This document shows, in pieces, positions 17,222 to 25,797 of a DNA stretch of 64,000 bases. The stretch is from Paenarthrobacter ureafaciens. GTDB lineage: Bacteria > Actinomycetota > Actinomycetes > Actinomycetales > Micrococcaceae. The translations under genes and the position numbers were made by a program. The notes under the pieces are model-generated. The model searched no databases, was not told the origin of the DNA, and was given only the letters and a program-made list of their open reading frames with translations. Position 1 is the stretch's first letter. Each line of letters begins with the position of its first letter. Where the stretch lies: positions 1,860,001-1,924,000 of the forward strand of contig NZ_SBHM01000007.1 in the NCBI RefSeq assembly GCF_004028095.1. Direction: 5' to 3'.

Positions 17222-18154
17222 ATGCGCAGAAAAGAACTACCGGAACATCTCACAACTGGTTCATTCTCTGTGCGCGCTTCGGACAAGGCGGGCGTACCGC
17301 GGTCGCGGACCCATGCCAAGGATTTGGTGCTTGTTTCGCGCGGCATACGCGTGCCCGCCGCGTCCGGTGCCGCCGGAACTGCCGCCCTGCGCGCTTATAC
17401 GGATCTGGATGACACCTCAGTGCTGGCTTCGCTGAGTGCGGCGAGGATCTGGGATATGCCTTTGCCTGCCAACGTCAGTGGTGATTGGCGCATCCACCTC
17501 GCACGACGCAGGGGATTCAGTTTTCCGCGGAGGACCAACGTAGTCGGTCACCTCCTCACGCTTCTTCCCGAGGAGGCGGTCGAGTACGACGGCGTCAGAC
17601 TCACCTCGCCTGCGCGGACATGGCTGGACTTGGCCGCCGTCCTGAACGTGGAAGACCTCGTTGCCGCCGGCGACCACCTGGTGTGCTCCCACGGTCCCGA
17701 CTTCCCTGTTCCTAAAGCCGCCATATGCTCTACTGATGAACTGGAGCAGATCGTGCGCCGCCACCCGGGCATGCGGGGAGTGCGAACGGCCCGGGCAGCT
17801 TTGGAACTCATCCGTGTGGGGGCTGATTCTGCTCCGGAAACCCTCATGCGGCTGGCACTGGTCGACGCGAAGCTTCCCGAGCCAGAGTTGAACCTTGTGG
17901 TGCGCAATCACCTTGGGCAAGCTGTGCTGTGGCCTGACGGAGCGTACCGGGAGTATAAGATTTCCCTTCAATACGACGGGCGGCACCATGGCGGCCCTGA
18001 GCACCATCTGAGGGACATCGAACGCCAGGAAAAATCGCTGGCCCATGGCTGGCTGGAGGTCCGGATTTCCAAACGCGACCTTGAAGGCGACAGGCCCGCC
18101 GTCGTTCACAAGGTGCGTCGCGCGCTCCTGAGCCGAGGCTGGGCACCGAGATGA
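17222..18154 (+). CDS. DUF559-like protein with predicted PD-(D/E)xK/Vsr-type nuclease fold
   Basis: A 310-residue protein common in high-GC actinobacteria. The N-terminal half resembles AbiEi-type winged-helix regions (LTSPARTWLDLAAVL, VAAGDHLV). The C-terminal 70 residues carry the DUF559 pattern ISLQYDGRHH...RDIERQEKSLAHGWLEVRI, which fits a Vsr-like endonuclease core with the Asp of YDG and the R-D/E pairs. Function is not established. It stands alone between two related palindromes, and its stop codon lies inside the second one. A toxin-antitoxin or repeat-associated role is possible but unproven. Confidence 0.7.
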   Translation: MRRKELPEHLTTGSFSVRASDKAGVPRSRTHAKDLVLVSRGIRVPAASGAAGTAALRAYTDLDDTSVLASLSAARIWDMPLPANVSGDWRIHLARRRGFSFPRRTNVVGHLLTLLPEEAVEYDGVRLTSPARTWLDLAAVLNVEDLVAAGDHLVCSHGPDFPVPKAAICSTDELEQIVRRHPGMRGVRTARAALELIRVGADSAPETLMRLALVDAKLPEPELNLVVRNHLGQAVLWPDGAYREYKISLQYDGRHHGGPEHHLRDIERQEKSLAHGWLEVRISKRDLEGDRPAVVHKVRRALLSRGWAPR

Positions 18155-18203
18155 CATTTAATGGCAATCCCAATGGTCGGGATTGCCATTAAATGCCATC
18201 TCG
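18147..18203. repeat. Palindromic element copy 2 (REP-like)
   Basis: Arms 18147-18171 and 18179-18203 pair at 24 of 25 positions around a 7-nt loop. The outer bases match copy 1, in the same orientation. It includes the stop codon of the DUF559-like gene (18152-18154) and could also end transcription. Confidence 0.8.
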
Positions 18204-18341
18204 CGCCATCGAAGCGGAAGTGTTACCAGCCCAAGTGACCCGAAACACGGCGCCCGGGCGGTTGTCGCTAGGATGGTGCTAGCCGTAAGCGGTCTACTCC
18301 AGGGTTACCCGCCCACAGACGAATTCAGCATAGGAGTCACC

Positions 18342-19361
18342 ATGCCCATTGCAACCCCAGAGATTTACTCCGAGATGATCGATCGCGCAAAGGCCGGCGG
18401 CTTCGCCTTCCCTGCGGTCAACGTGACGTCGTCGCAGACTCTGAACGCTGCGATCCGCGGTTTCGCCGAGGCCGAATCGGACGGCATCATCCAGGTTTCC
18501 ACCGGTGGCGCAGCCTACTGGTCCGGCGCTTCGGTGAAGGACATGGTGGCCGGTTCGCTGGGCTTCGCAGCGTTCGCCCGTGAAGTTGCCAAGAACTACA
18601 ACGTCAACATCGCCCTGCACACGGACCACTGCCCGCAGGACAAGCTCGAAGGTTTCGTCCTGCCGCTGCTGGCCGCTTCCGAGGAAGCAGTGAAGGCCGG
18701 CAAGGACCCGATCTTCAACTCGCACATGTGGGACGGCTCCCACGAGACCCTCACGGACAACCTGCGCATCGGCCGGGAGCTGCTGCAGCGCGCTGCTGCC
18801 GCGAAGATCATCCTCGAGGTTGAAATCGGCACGGTCGGCGGTGAAGAAGACGGTGTGGAGAACGAGATCAACGAGAAGCTTTACACCACCACCGAGGACG
18901 CCCTGGCCACCATCGAAGCCCTGGGTGCGGGCGAGAACGGCCGCTACCTGACCGCCTTGACCTTCGGCAATGTCCACGGCGTGTACAAGCCGGGGAACGT
19001 CAAGCTCCGCCCGGAACTGCTCAAGCAGATCCAGTCCGAGGTCGGCGCCAAGATCGGCAAGGAAAACCCGTTCGACCTGGTCTTCCACGGCGGTTCCGGT
19101 TCCACCGAGCAGGAAATCGCGGACGCTGTTTCCTTCGGCGTGATCAAGATGAACATCGACACCGATACCCAGTACGCGTTCACCCGCCCTGTGGCCGGCC
19201 ACATGTTCTCCAACTATGACGGCGTCCTCAAGGTCGACGGCGGGCTGGGCAACAAGAAGACCTACGACCCCCGCGTCTGGGGTGCTTCGGCCGAAGCCGG
19301 CATGGCAGCACGCATCGTCGAGGCCGCGCAGCAGCTCGGATCGGCCGGCAAGACGTTCTAA
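18342..19361 (+). CDS. fbaA: Class II fructose-bisphosphate aldolase
   Basis: A 339-residue zinc aldolase cleaving fructose 1,6-bisphosphate in glycolysis or making it in gluconeogenesis. Zinc and active-site blocks are visible: ALHTDHCPQDK, EVEIGTVGGEEDG, TFGNVHGVYKPG and LVFHGGSGST. ATG at 18342 follows TAGGAG; the frame is open upstream to 18183 without homology. The next gene overlaps by one base, so the two are coupled. Confidence 0.96.
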   Translation: MPIATPEIYSEMIDRAKAGGFAFPAVNVTSSQTLNAAIRGFAEAESDGIIQVSTGGAAYWSGASVKDMVAGSLGFAAFAREVAKNYNVNIALHTDHCPQDKLEGFVLPLLAASEEAVKAGKDPIFNSHMWDGSHETLTDNLRIGRELLQRAAAAKIILEVEIGTVGGEEDGVENEINEKLYTTTEDALATIEALGAGENGRYLTALTFGNVHGVYKPGNVKLRPELLKQIQSEVGAKIGKENPFDLVFHGGSGSTEQEIADAVSFGVIKMNIDTDTQYAFTRPVAGHMFSNYDGVLKVDGGLGNKKTYDPRVWGASAEAGMAARIVEAAQQLGSAGKTF

Positions 19362-19783
19362 TGTCCGACGAATTCCGCAAGAACCTGATGGGGCCGGAGC
19401 CTACCCTCCTGCCCGCCGAAACCGACGTGTACCAGCACCTCGCCCTCGGCAAGGAAGCGTTGGACCTGGTTGCCCGGAATCCGACGTCCTCCCTGTTGTG
19501 GGCCATCCTCGCCGAGGAAGCATGGGATGAAGGCCGGACCATCGAGTCCTACGCGTTCGCCCGTGTCGGTTACCACCGCGGGCTGGATGCCCTGCGCCGC
19601 AACGGTTGGCGTGGAGTAGGCCCTATCCCGTGGGAGCACGAGCCCAACCAGGGTTTCCTGCGCGCACTGTACGCGCTGGGCCGGGCGGCTGCCGCAATTG
19701 GCGAGGCTGACGAGCCGGAGCGGATCGAGAAGTTCCTGAACGACTCGGACCCGAACGCGAAAGCGGCTTTGGAAGCCCGCTAA
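19361..19783 (+). CDS. DUF3151 family protein
   Basis: A 140-residue actinobacterial protein of the DUF3151 family, beginning MSDEFRKNLMGPEPTLLP and rich in helices (LWAILAEEAW, AFARVGYHRGLDALRRNGWRG). It is joined to fbaA by a one-base stop/start overlap (TAATG). No signal or membrane segment. The function is unknown. A strong hairpin follows, closing the unit. Confidence 0.85.
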   Translation: MSDEFRKNLMGPEPTLLPAETDVYQHLALGKEALDLVARNPTSSLLWAILAEEAWDEGRTIESYAFARVGYHRGLDALRRNGWRGVGPIPWEHEPNQGFLRALYALGRAAAAIGEADEPERIEKFLNDSDPNAKAALEAR

Positions 19784-19803
19784 GGCGCGTCAACAAAGTA
19801 CAA

Positions 19804-19850
19804 ACGACGACGGCGACCCTCACCTACATGGTGAGGGTCGCCGTCGTCGT
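19804..19850. terminator. Perfect hairpin between convergent genes
   Basis: Arms of 21 bp (19804-19824 and 19830-19850) pair perfectly around a 5-nt loop. It lies between DUF3151 and the convergent UDG-like gene and probably ends both transcripts. Confidence 0.75.
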
Positions 19851-19933
19851 TAAACCGCCCAAGTAGCTGGCAGTAGCGGTTGCTCTGAGCGCTGAGAACA
19901 ACCCCTGCTGCCAGTCAGTTGGGGGAGGGGAGA

Positions 19934-20566
19934 CTAAGCCTTGCGGGGGATGCCCGTGCGTGCCATGGCCTCGGCGTAGGCGGCGTGGATGGCGTCCAGG
20001 TATTCCTGCTGGCGTTCGGGGGTTCCGGCGAAGGAACGGCCGCCCAGGGAGCGGACCTTGAACGTCTTGAAGCCACGGCGGGCGATGCTGGCCGGAGCTG
20101 CCTTCATGAGCTGGTCGGCAAGCCGGTGGGCCTCATTGCCGTGCGCCACCAGCGCGGAAGTGCGCGGGAGCAGCTGCAGGAGGCGCAGCAGGGGCTTGAG
20201 GCCTTCGGTGATGTTCGCGGGGGTGAGCTTGCCCGGCTCCTCGTTGGGTTCGATCCACGGGTAAGCGTTCCACGGAATGACGTACTCCGGACGCAGGCCA
20301 AGCTGCCACTGCATTCCGAGCATGCGGGTGGTGGCTTCCTCGTCGCCGGGACGGATGAAGCCCTCGCCGGAGGTGGTGCGCTGGTTGGAGAAGAGGCTCA
20401 CGATGCGGCAGTCGTCGATGCTGTGCGCGGGGTCGATGTAGAGGACCTCGCTTCCGGGCTTCTGTTCCTTGAGCGAATCGCACAGCGAGTTGACCTCGGC
20501 GATGTGGTCTTCGTAACGGCGGTTCCAGAGGAGTTGTTCGGGTGAGTCAGTCGCCAGGTCTTGCAT
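19934..20566 (-). CDS. Uracil-DNA glycosylase superfamily-like protein
   Basis: A 210-residue protein that fits the UDG fold in outline: YIDPAHSIDDCRIVSLFSNQRTTSG near residues 43-67 matches the first active-site region, IPWNAYPW follows, and TSALVAHGNEAHRLAD resembles the last strand and helix with its His. These parts would place it among the atypical UDG-like proteins. The exact activity is uncertain. It is transcribed toward fbaA and stands alone. Confidence 0.6.
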   Translation of the reverse strand: MQDLATDSPEQLLWNRRYEDHIAEVNSLCDSLKEQKPGSEVLYIDPAHSIDDCRIVSLFSNQRTTSGEGFIRPGDEEATTRMLGMQWQLGLRPEYVIPWNAYPWIEPNEEPGKLTPANITEGLKPLLRLLQLLPRTSALVAHGNEAHRLADQLMKAAPASIARRGFKTFKVRSLGGRSFAGTPERQQEYLDAIHAAYAEAMARTGIPRKA

Positions 20567-20915
20567 CGGAAGTTAGGTCTCCTAGGTGTTACAGCGCGCA
20601 CACAAGAGTGTCGGCTGCGGGCATGCCGCTGCCGATGCTCAAAGGGTGCTGGTGGGGGCTGGTTAACCTTACCGGACTGTTGGACGACCGGTGATATCCA
20701 CCGGCGCGCCGTCCGTTCGCAACGGGGCGGCCTGCGCCGCGGGGTGTCCCTTAAAGCCGGACTTTGTATGCTGATCGGCTAAACTTGGCTGGTAAGAGCC
20801 CCGAACCTCTTGCGTATGCCGCCGTACGCGGCAGGCTGTGCCAAGTACTGTCGGGGCGTTCTCATGTACGGCGCCAGGCCCTGCGGCCCGGCCCGAAAGA
20901 ATGGGGGAGGATCCC
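20567..20915. other. Intergenic region upstream of purA
   Basis: This 349-nt gap separates the divergent UDG-like gene and purA. I see no convincing gene, tRNA or riboswitch. A TAAACT at about 20778 could be a -10. The purA ribosome site (GGGGGAGG) lies at the right end. Confidence 0.5.
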
Positions 20916-22205
20916 ATGCCCGCAATCGTGATCGTAGGAGCCCAGTGGGGCGACGAAGGCAAAGGCAAAGCAACCGACCTGCTCGGTGGCCGCGTTGACT
21001 ACGTGGTCAAGCCCAACGGCGGCAACAACGCCGGGCACACCGTGGTGGTGGGCGGCGAGAAGTACGAGCTCAAGCTCCTCCCCGCAGGCATCCTGAGCCC
21101 CAACGCCATTCCGATTATTGGCAACGGCTGCGTGGTGAACCTCGAGGCCCTGTTCCAGGAAATCGATGGCCTCGAAGCCCGCGGCGCAGACACCTCCCGC
21201 CTCCGCGTCTCAGCGAACGCCCACCTCGTGGCTCCGTACCACCAGGTGCTGGACAAGGTCACCGAGCGTTTCCTCGGCAAGCGCGCCATCGGCACCACGG
21301 GCCGCGGCATCGGCCCGGCCTACATGGACAAGGTGGCCCGCCTGGGCATCCGCGTCCAGGACGTCTTCGACGAATCCATCCTCCGCCAGAAGGTGGAAGG
21401 TTCGCTCCGCCAGAAGAACGAACTCCTGGTCAAGGTCTACAACCGCCGGGACATCGAGATCGAAGAGATCGTTCAGTACTTCCTGTCCTTCGCCGAGCGC
21501 CTGCGCCCGTTGGTGATCGACAGCACCTTCGAACTCAACAACGCTTTGGATGAGGGCAAGGTTGTGCTCATGGAAGGCGGACAGGCAACGTTCCTGGACG
21601 TGGACCACGGCACCTACCCGTTCGTGACCTCCTCCAACCCGACGGCCGGCGGCGCCTCGGTGGGCTCGGGCATCGGCCCCACCAGGATCTCCCGCTCCAT
21701 CGGCATCATCAAGGCGTACACCACCCGCGTCGGCGCCGGCCCGTTCCCCACGGAGCTCTTTGACGAGATGGGCGTCTACCTGCAGAAGACCGGTGGCGAG
21801 TTCGGTGTGAACACCGGCCGTCCGCGCCGCTGCGGCTGGTACGACGCCGTCCTGGCCCGCCATGCCTCCCGCGTCAACGGTTTCACGGACTACTTCGTCA
21901 CCAAGCTGGACGTCCTGACCGGCATCGAGCAGATTCCCGTCTGCGTGGCCTACGACGTTGACGGCGTCCGCCATGACGAGATGCCCATGACGCAGACCGA
22001 GTTCCACCACGCGGTGCCGATCTTCGAGTACTTCGACGGCTGGACCGAGGACATCACAGGCGCCCGCACCCTGGAAGACCTGCCCGAGAACGCGCGCAAC
22101 TACGTGCTGGCCCTCGAGAAGCTCTCCGGTACGCGCTTCTCGGCCATCGGCGTCGGCCCGGACCGCGACCAGACGATCGTTGTCCACGACTTGATCAACG
22201 ACTAA
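20916..22205 (+). CDS. purA: Adenylosuccinate synthase
   Basis: A 429-residue GTP-dependent ligase joining IMP and aspartate on the way to AMP. The N-terminal [17 protein letters not shown] is the phosphate-binding loop; [20 protein letters not shown] and [12 protein letters not shown] are other family blocks. ATG at 20916 sits just after GGGGGAGG; the frame is open to 20838 without reason. It has its own promoter region and a hairpin after the stop. Confidence 0.97.
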   Translation: MPAIVIVGAQWGDEGKGKATDLLGGRVDYVVKPNGGNNAGHTVVVGGEKYELKLLPAGILSPNAIPIIGNGCVVNLEALFQEIDGLEARGADTSRLRVSANAHLVAPYHQVLDKVTERFLGKRAIGTTGRGIGPAYMDKVARLGIRVQDVFDESILRQKVEGSLRQKNELLVKVYNRRDIEIEEIVQYFLSFAERLRPLVIDSTFELNNALDEGKVVLMEGGQATFLDVDHGTYPFVTSSNPTAGGASVGSGIGPTRISRSIGIIKAYTTRVGAGPFPTELFDEMGVYLQKTGGEFGVNTGRPRRCGWYDAVLARHASRVNGFTDYFVTKLDVLTGIEQIPVCVAYDVDGVRHDEMPMTQTEFHHAVPIFEYFDGWTEDITGARTLEDLPENARNYVLALEKLSGTRFSAIGVGPDRDQTIVVHDLIND

Positions 22206-22226
22206 CCCTCGCTGAATTACGACGAC

Positions 22227-22272
22227 GGCGGGTCGCCCTTGGGTTCGAAAGGAACCTTGGGGGCGGCCCGCC
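22227..22272 (+). terminator. Hairpin after purA
   Basis: A 12-bp GC-rich outer stem (22227-22238 with 22261-22272, one mismatch) and a shorter inner stem with a GAAA-type loop follow the stop. A T-rich tail is weak. Confidence 0.55.
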
Positions 22273-22374
22273 GCTGTTGCGAGTGTCATGTACCTTGGGG
22301 ACTTCTGCCCATTTCCGGGCCCGGGCTGACCCCAATAGGGTGAAATGCACGAGCAATCCAAACAGGGGGTAAAG

Positions 22375-22626
22375 ATGAAGAAGTTCCGTACTGTCCTTGC
22401 AACTGCGGCGGTAGGGCTTTCTCTGGGTGCAGGGACGTTGGTGCTCGCCGCGCCGGCGCACGCCGACTACAACACGTACCAGGTAGTCCAGAGCACCAAC
22501 TCTGCATGCGCGACGAAGCTCCGTGCAGCGATTCAGGCTTATGGCGGCAAAGTCACCAATGTTACCGCGTGCCATTGGAACAAATATCAACAGAAGTACA
22601 TCGGCAGCTTCGGTTACAACTACTGA
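22375..22626 (+). CDS. Small secreted protein of unknown function
   Basis: An 83-residue protein with a clear Sec signal: MKKFRTVLATAAVGL, a hydrophobic core and an A-x-A site at APAHA before DYNTY. The mature part has about 50 residues with two Cys (SACATK and TACHW) that may form a disulfide, many Tyr and Asn, and ends in GSFGYNY. ATG at 22375 follows GGGGGT; an upstream ATG at 22345 is less likely. No family was recognised. A terminator follows, so it is monocistronic. Confidence 0.75.
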   Translation: MKKFRTVLATAAVGLSLGAGTLVLAAPAHADYNTYQVVQSTNSACATKLRAAIQAYGGKVTNVTACHWNKYQQKYIGSFGYNY

Positions 22627-22655
22627 GCCTGCCCGAATAGAGCGTTGTCTCCTAA

Positions 22656-22688
22656 AAAGACGGCCGTCACGTTGGCGGCCGTCTTTCT
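22656..22688 (+). terminator. Rho-independent terminator
   Basis: An 11-bp perfect stem (22656-22666 with 22676-22686) with A- and T-rich flanks follows the small secreted protein gene. Confidence 0.85.
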
Positions 22689-22802
22689 TATTTCCAAACC
22701 CGGGACTAATTCGGCCACCCGCGGGGTTACCTCTTCTTGGGGAACCAGCACGCTTGTGGAGCACCAGCACGGACGCGACGAGTTGAGGACGGTTGAAGGG
22801 GT

Positions 22803-24284
22803 ATGAGCACGGAGATCGAGGACGGTGTCGGCTTCCGTTCCAAACGGGGACCGATTCTCATTGCGCTGATGCTGGCTACGGGCTTGGTGGCCATTGACGC
22901 AACGATCGTGGCTACGGCGGTCCCGTCCATCGTGGAAGACATCGGCGGCTTCTCTTCTTTCCCTTGGCTGTTTTCGGCGTACTTGCTGGCCCAGGCAGTG
23001 TCGGTCCCGGTCTACGCGAAGCTCTCCGATGTCCTGGGCCGGAAGCCGATTATCCTTGCCGGCATCGGGCTCTTCCTGCTCGGCTCCATCTTGTGCGGCC
23101 TGGCGTGGAGCATGCCCGCGCTCATCGGCTTCAGGGTGCTGCAGGGCTTGGGCGCAGGTGCGGTGCAGCCGGTGGCGATTACGATTGCCGGCGACATCTA
23201 CACGTTGGCCGAGCGGGCGAAGGTCCAAGGCTACCTTGCCAGTGTGTGGGCCGTTTCCTCCGTGGTGGGGCCAACGCTCGGCGGCGTCTTCGCATCCTTG
23301 GAGATCTGGCGCTGGATCTTCTTCATCAACATTCCCCTGTGCATCCTGGCGGGCTGGGTGCTAGTCCGGACGTTCCACGAGAACGTCGATCGCACCAACC
23401 ATCGGATCGACTACCTGGGTGCTGCGCTCCTCACCACGGCACTGAGCCTCCTCATTCTCGGCGCACTCGAGGGAGGCCAGGCTTGGGCGTGGAACTCTCC
23501 TATCAGCATCGGTGTCTTCGTCATCGGCGCCGTCCTCTTCTCCGCCTTCCTGCTGGTTGAGCGGAAGGCCGCGGAACCGGTCCTTCCGCCGTGGGTGGTC
23601 TCCCGCAGGCTGCTGGCCACGACGGCGTTGGTCGCGTTCGGGATCGGTGCCGTGATGCTTGGCCTCACCACGTACGTGCCGACGTTCCTTGAAGGCGCCC
23701 TTTCCACCTCGCCGCTCCTGGCCGGGCTGGCATTGGCGGCGCTGACGCTTGGTTGGCCCATCAGTGCATCCCAGGCAGGCCGCTTCTACCTCCGTATCGG
23801 GTTCCGGAACACGGCGATCATCGGGATCTTCATTACGGTTGCCGGCACCGGAATCCTGGCCCTCACGGCGTCTTCCCCCAGTGTCCTGCTGGTGGCAGCG
23901 GCCTGCTTCGTGGTGGGACTGGGTTTGGGGCTCGTTGCTACTCCGAGCCTCATCGCGGCCCAGACGAGCGTTGAGTGGAACGAGCGCGGCGTGGTCACGG
24001 GCACCAACCTGTTTGCCCGATCCATCGGCAGTTCCATCGGCGTCGCGGTTTTCGGCGCCGTTGCCAACGCCATTTATGCCAGTAGCGGCGGGCCCAACCC
24101 GCAAAGTACCGGCGCGGCTTCGACGGCAGTTTTCTTTGCAGTGCTCGTCAGCGCTGCGTTGACCGTCGTCGCGGTCCTGGCCATGCCAGGGGAAGCTGCG
24201 AAAGGCCGGCAAACTGCGGAAGCCTCCGACCGTGACTCAATGCCTGCGGATATTGGAGCGAAAGCAACCGAGTCGGAACGCTAG
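22803..24284 (+). CDS. MFS drug exporter, DHA2 (EmrB/QacA) type
   Basis: A 493-residue transporter with 14 predicted membrane helices. The DHA2 signatures are LDATIV-like AIDATIVATAVPSIVEDIG in helix 1, ARELSDVLGRKPIIL as KLSDVLGRKPIIL between helices 2 and 3, and WRWIFFINIPLC in helix 6. It probably exports hydrophobic toxic compounds in exchange for protons. ATG at 22803 follows GAAGGGG. The SMP-30 gene starts 25 nt downstream and may be cotranscribed. Confidence 0.88.
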   Translation: MSTEIEDGVGFRSKRGPILIALMLATGLVAIDATIVATAVPSIVEDIGGFSSFPWLFSAYLLAQAVSVPVYAKLSDVLGRKPIILAGIGLFLLGSILCGLAWSMPALIGFRVLQGLGAGAVQPVAITIAGDIYTLAERAKVQGYLASVWAVSSVVGPTLGGVFASLEIWRWIFFINIPLCILAGWVLVRTFHENVDRTNHRIDYLGAALLTTALSLLILGALEGGQAWAWNSPISIGVFVIGAVLFSAFLLVERKAAEPVLPPWVVSRRLLATTALVAFGIGAVMLGLTTYVPTFLEGALSTSPLLAGLALAALTLGWPISASQAGRFYLRIGFRNTAIIGIFITVAGTGILALTASSPSVLLVAAACFVVGLGLGLVATPSLIAAQTSVEWNERGVVTGTNLFARSIGSSIGVAVFGAVANAIYASSGGPNPQSTGAASTAVFFAVLVSAALTVVAVLAMPGEAAKGRQTAEASDRDSMPADIGAKATESER

Positions 24285-24309
24285 ACCGAAACCATTGGAA
24301 GGACACCGC

Positions 24310-25191
24310 GTGGAAGAGCTGATCACGGGCACCGTGGAGAAGTTGTTCGAGGGCACTATTTGGGCAGAAGGGCCCGTCTGGATCCCGGCAACCCAAACCG
24401 TCCGCTGGAGCGACATCCCCAACAACCGGATCCTCGAATTCCACTCTGAAACCGGCCAAACCCGGGAGTATGCCACCGGCGTCGAGTTCACCAACGGACG
24501 GACCCTGGACCGCGACGGCAGCGTCGTCCAGTGCAGCCACGGGAGGCGGCGGGTGGAACGGGATCACGACGGCGTGGTGACGCCTTTGGTGGATTTGTTC
24601 GGCAGGCACCGGCTCAATTCGCCCAACGATGTTGTGGTGGCCAGTGACGGCGCGGTGTGGTTCACGGATCCGCCGTACGGCATTCTGCCCGGAACTGTGG
24701 AAGGCCATGAGGGCGATCAGGAGTATGGCGGTTGTTATGTTTTTCGCTTCGACCCGGCCACCCCTGAATTGACCGCTGTTGTCACCGACTTGATCCATCC
24801 CAACGGTTTAGCATTTTCCCCGGACGAGTCGATCCTTTATGTCGCGGACACCGCCGGCCCGGACCGCGGATCGCCGTACCGCATTGCGGCCTACCCCGTT
24901 GAGGACGGGACCTGCGGAACTGGACGAACGTTCGTCGAGCTGGAGGACGACCGGCCTTCGGATGGCTTCCGGGTGGATGTTGAGGGCAGGGTCTGGACGT
25001 CCGGTGGAGCCTCGGTCCGTGTCTACGCCCCAGACGGCGGTCTGCTGGCCGCCGTCGAACTTCCCGAGAAGGTGTCCAACCTCTGCTTCGGCGGGCCCGA
25101 CGGGCAGGATCTCTACATCACGGCTACCACTTCGCTCTACCGCCTTCGGACGGGAACGACGGACTGCACGATCAGTCGCAAGCAAGCCTGA
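24310..25191 (+). CDS. SMP-30/gluconolactonase family lactonase
   Basis: A 293-residue six-bladed propeller enzyme of the SMP-30/Gnl/LRE family. Metal-site and family blocks are AEGPVWIP at the N-terminus, NSPNDVVVASDGAVWFTDPPYG and PNGLAFSPDESILYVADT. These enzymes open sugar lactones to aldonic acids. GTG at 24310 with GGAAGGA upstream is chosen; an earlier in-frame ATG lies inside the preceding gene. The sugar is not known. Confidence 0.88.
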   Translation: MEELITGTVEKLFEGTIWAEGPVWIPATQTVRWSDIPNNRILEFHSETGQTREYATGVEFTNGRTLDRDGSVVQCSHGRRRVERDHDGVVTPLVDLFGRHRLNSPNDVVVASDGAVWFTDPPYGILPGTVEGHEGDQEYGGCYVFRFDPATPELTAVVTDLIHPNGLAFSPDESILYVADTAGPDRGSPYRIAAYPVEDGTCGTGRTFVELEDDRPSDGFRVDVEGRVWTSGGASVRVYAPDGGLLAAVELPEKVSNLCFGGPDGQDLYITATTSLYRLRTGTTDCTISRKQA

Positions 25192-25224
25192 TCACATTCC
25201 ATGGACAGGGTGCTGAGGGGAGGA

Positions 25225-25268
25225 GCATAATAGTTAGCGGAGCTAATTAGCACTGCTAACTATTATGC
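25225..25268. promoter_or_regulatory. Operator region of the marR-MFS pair
   Basis: Perfect 14-bp arms (25225-25238 and 25255-25268) of the form GCATAATAGTTAGC enclose a smaller palindrome GCTAATTAGC (25242-25251). The region precedes the MarR gene and is much richer in A and T than its surroundings. It is probably bound by that MarR protein. Confidence 0.75.
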
Positions 25269-25290
25269 CGACCTCAGGAGGCGCCTCCCC

Positions 25291-25797
25291 TTGACCGGAA
25301 CCAACGCGAGCGAAACCAACGCGACCGGATCCCATTTGACCGGAGCCATAGCACCAGCCGATCCAATAAACGATCCGGGCGTCCAGCCGGATCTCCTTGC
25401 CATCGACCTTCGAACAGCTGTGATGCGCACGTCCCGGCGCCTGCGCATCGAAGCCACGGGTGACGTCATCACTCCGGGTCAATACACCGTGCTCGCCCAC
25501 CTCAGTGCGGGATCGCAGACGCTGAGGGAGCTCGCTGAGCGTGAGCACGTCCAGGCGCCCTCGATGACCCGCATCGTCAACGCGCTGACGGACCAGGGGT
25601 TCGTGTCCCGGCAAGCGCATCCCGGCGACGGCCGGCAGGTGCAGGTCAGCATCACGCAAGCGGGAAGGGAAGCCCTTGCCGAGGCCCGCAGCCAGCGAAC
25701 GGCATGGCTTGCCCAGCGCGTTGCCGGGCTTAGCGAAGAGGATCGGCTCACGCTGAGCCGGGCGGCCCTCATCATGCAGGAGATGAGTGCCAAGTGA
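25291..25797 (+). CDS. MarR-family transcriptional regulator
   Basis: A 168-residue regulator. The winged-helix part reads LRELAEREHVQAPSMTRIVNALTDQGFVSRQAHPGDGRQVQVSIT. An unusual 35-residue Thr/Asn/Ala-rich stretch precedes it. TTG at 25291 is preceded by AGGAGG at 9 nt. The stop overlaps the start of the MFS gene, the usual arrangement where MarR controls an exporter and itself through the palindrome upstream. Confidence 0.9.
   Translation: MTGTNASETNATGSHLTGAIAPADPINDPGVQPDLLAIDLRTAVMRTSRRLRIEATGDVITPGQYTVLAHLSAGSQTLRELAEREHVQAPSMTRIVNALTDQGFVSRQAHPGDGRQVQVSITQAGREALAEARSQRTAWLAQRVAGLSEEDRLTLSRAALIMQEMSAK

Noticed and set aside
20567..20915. A riboswitch or tRNA before purA
   Set aside because: No recognisable purine riboswitch core or tRNA arms; only a weak -10 and the ribosome site.
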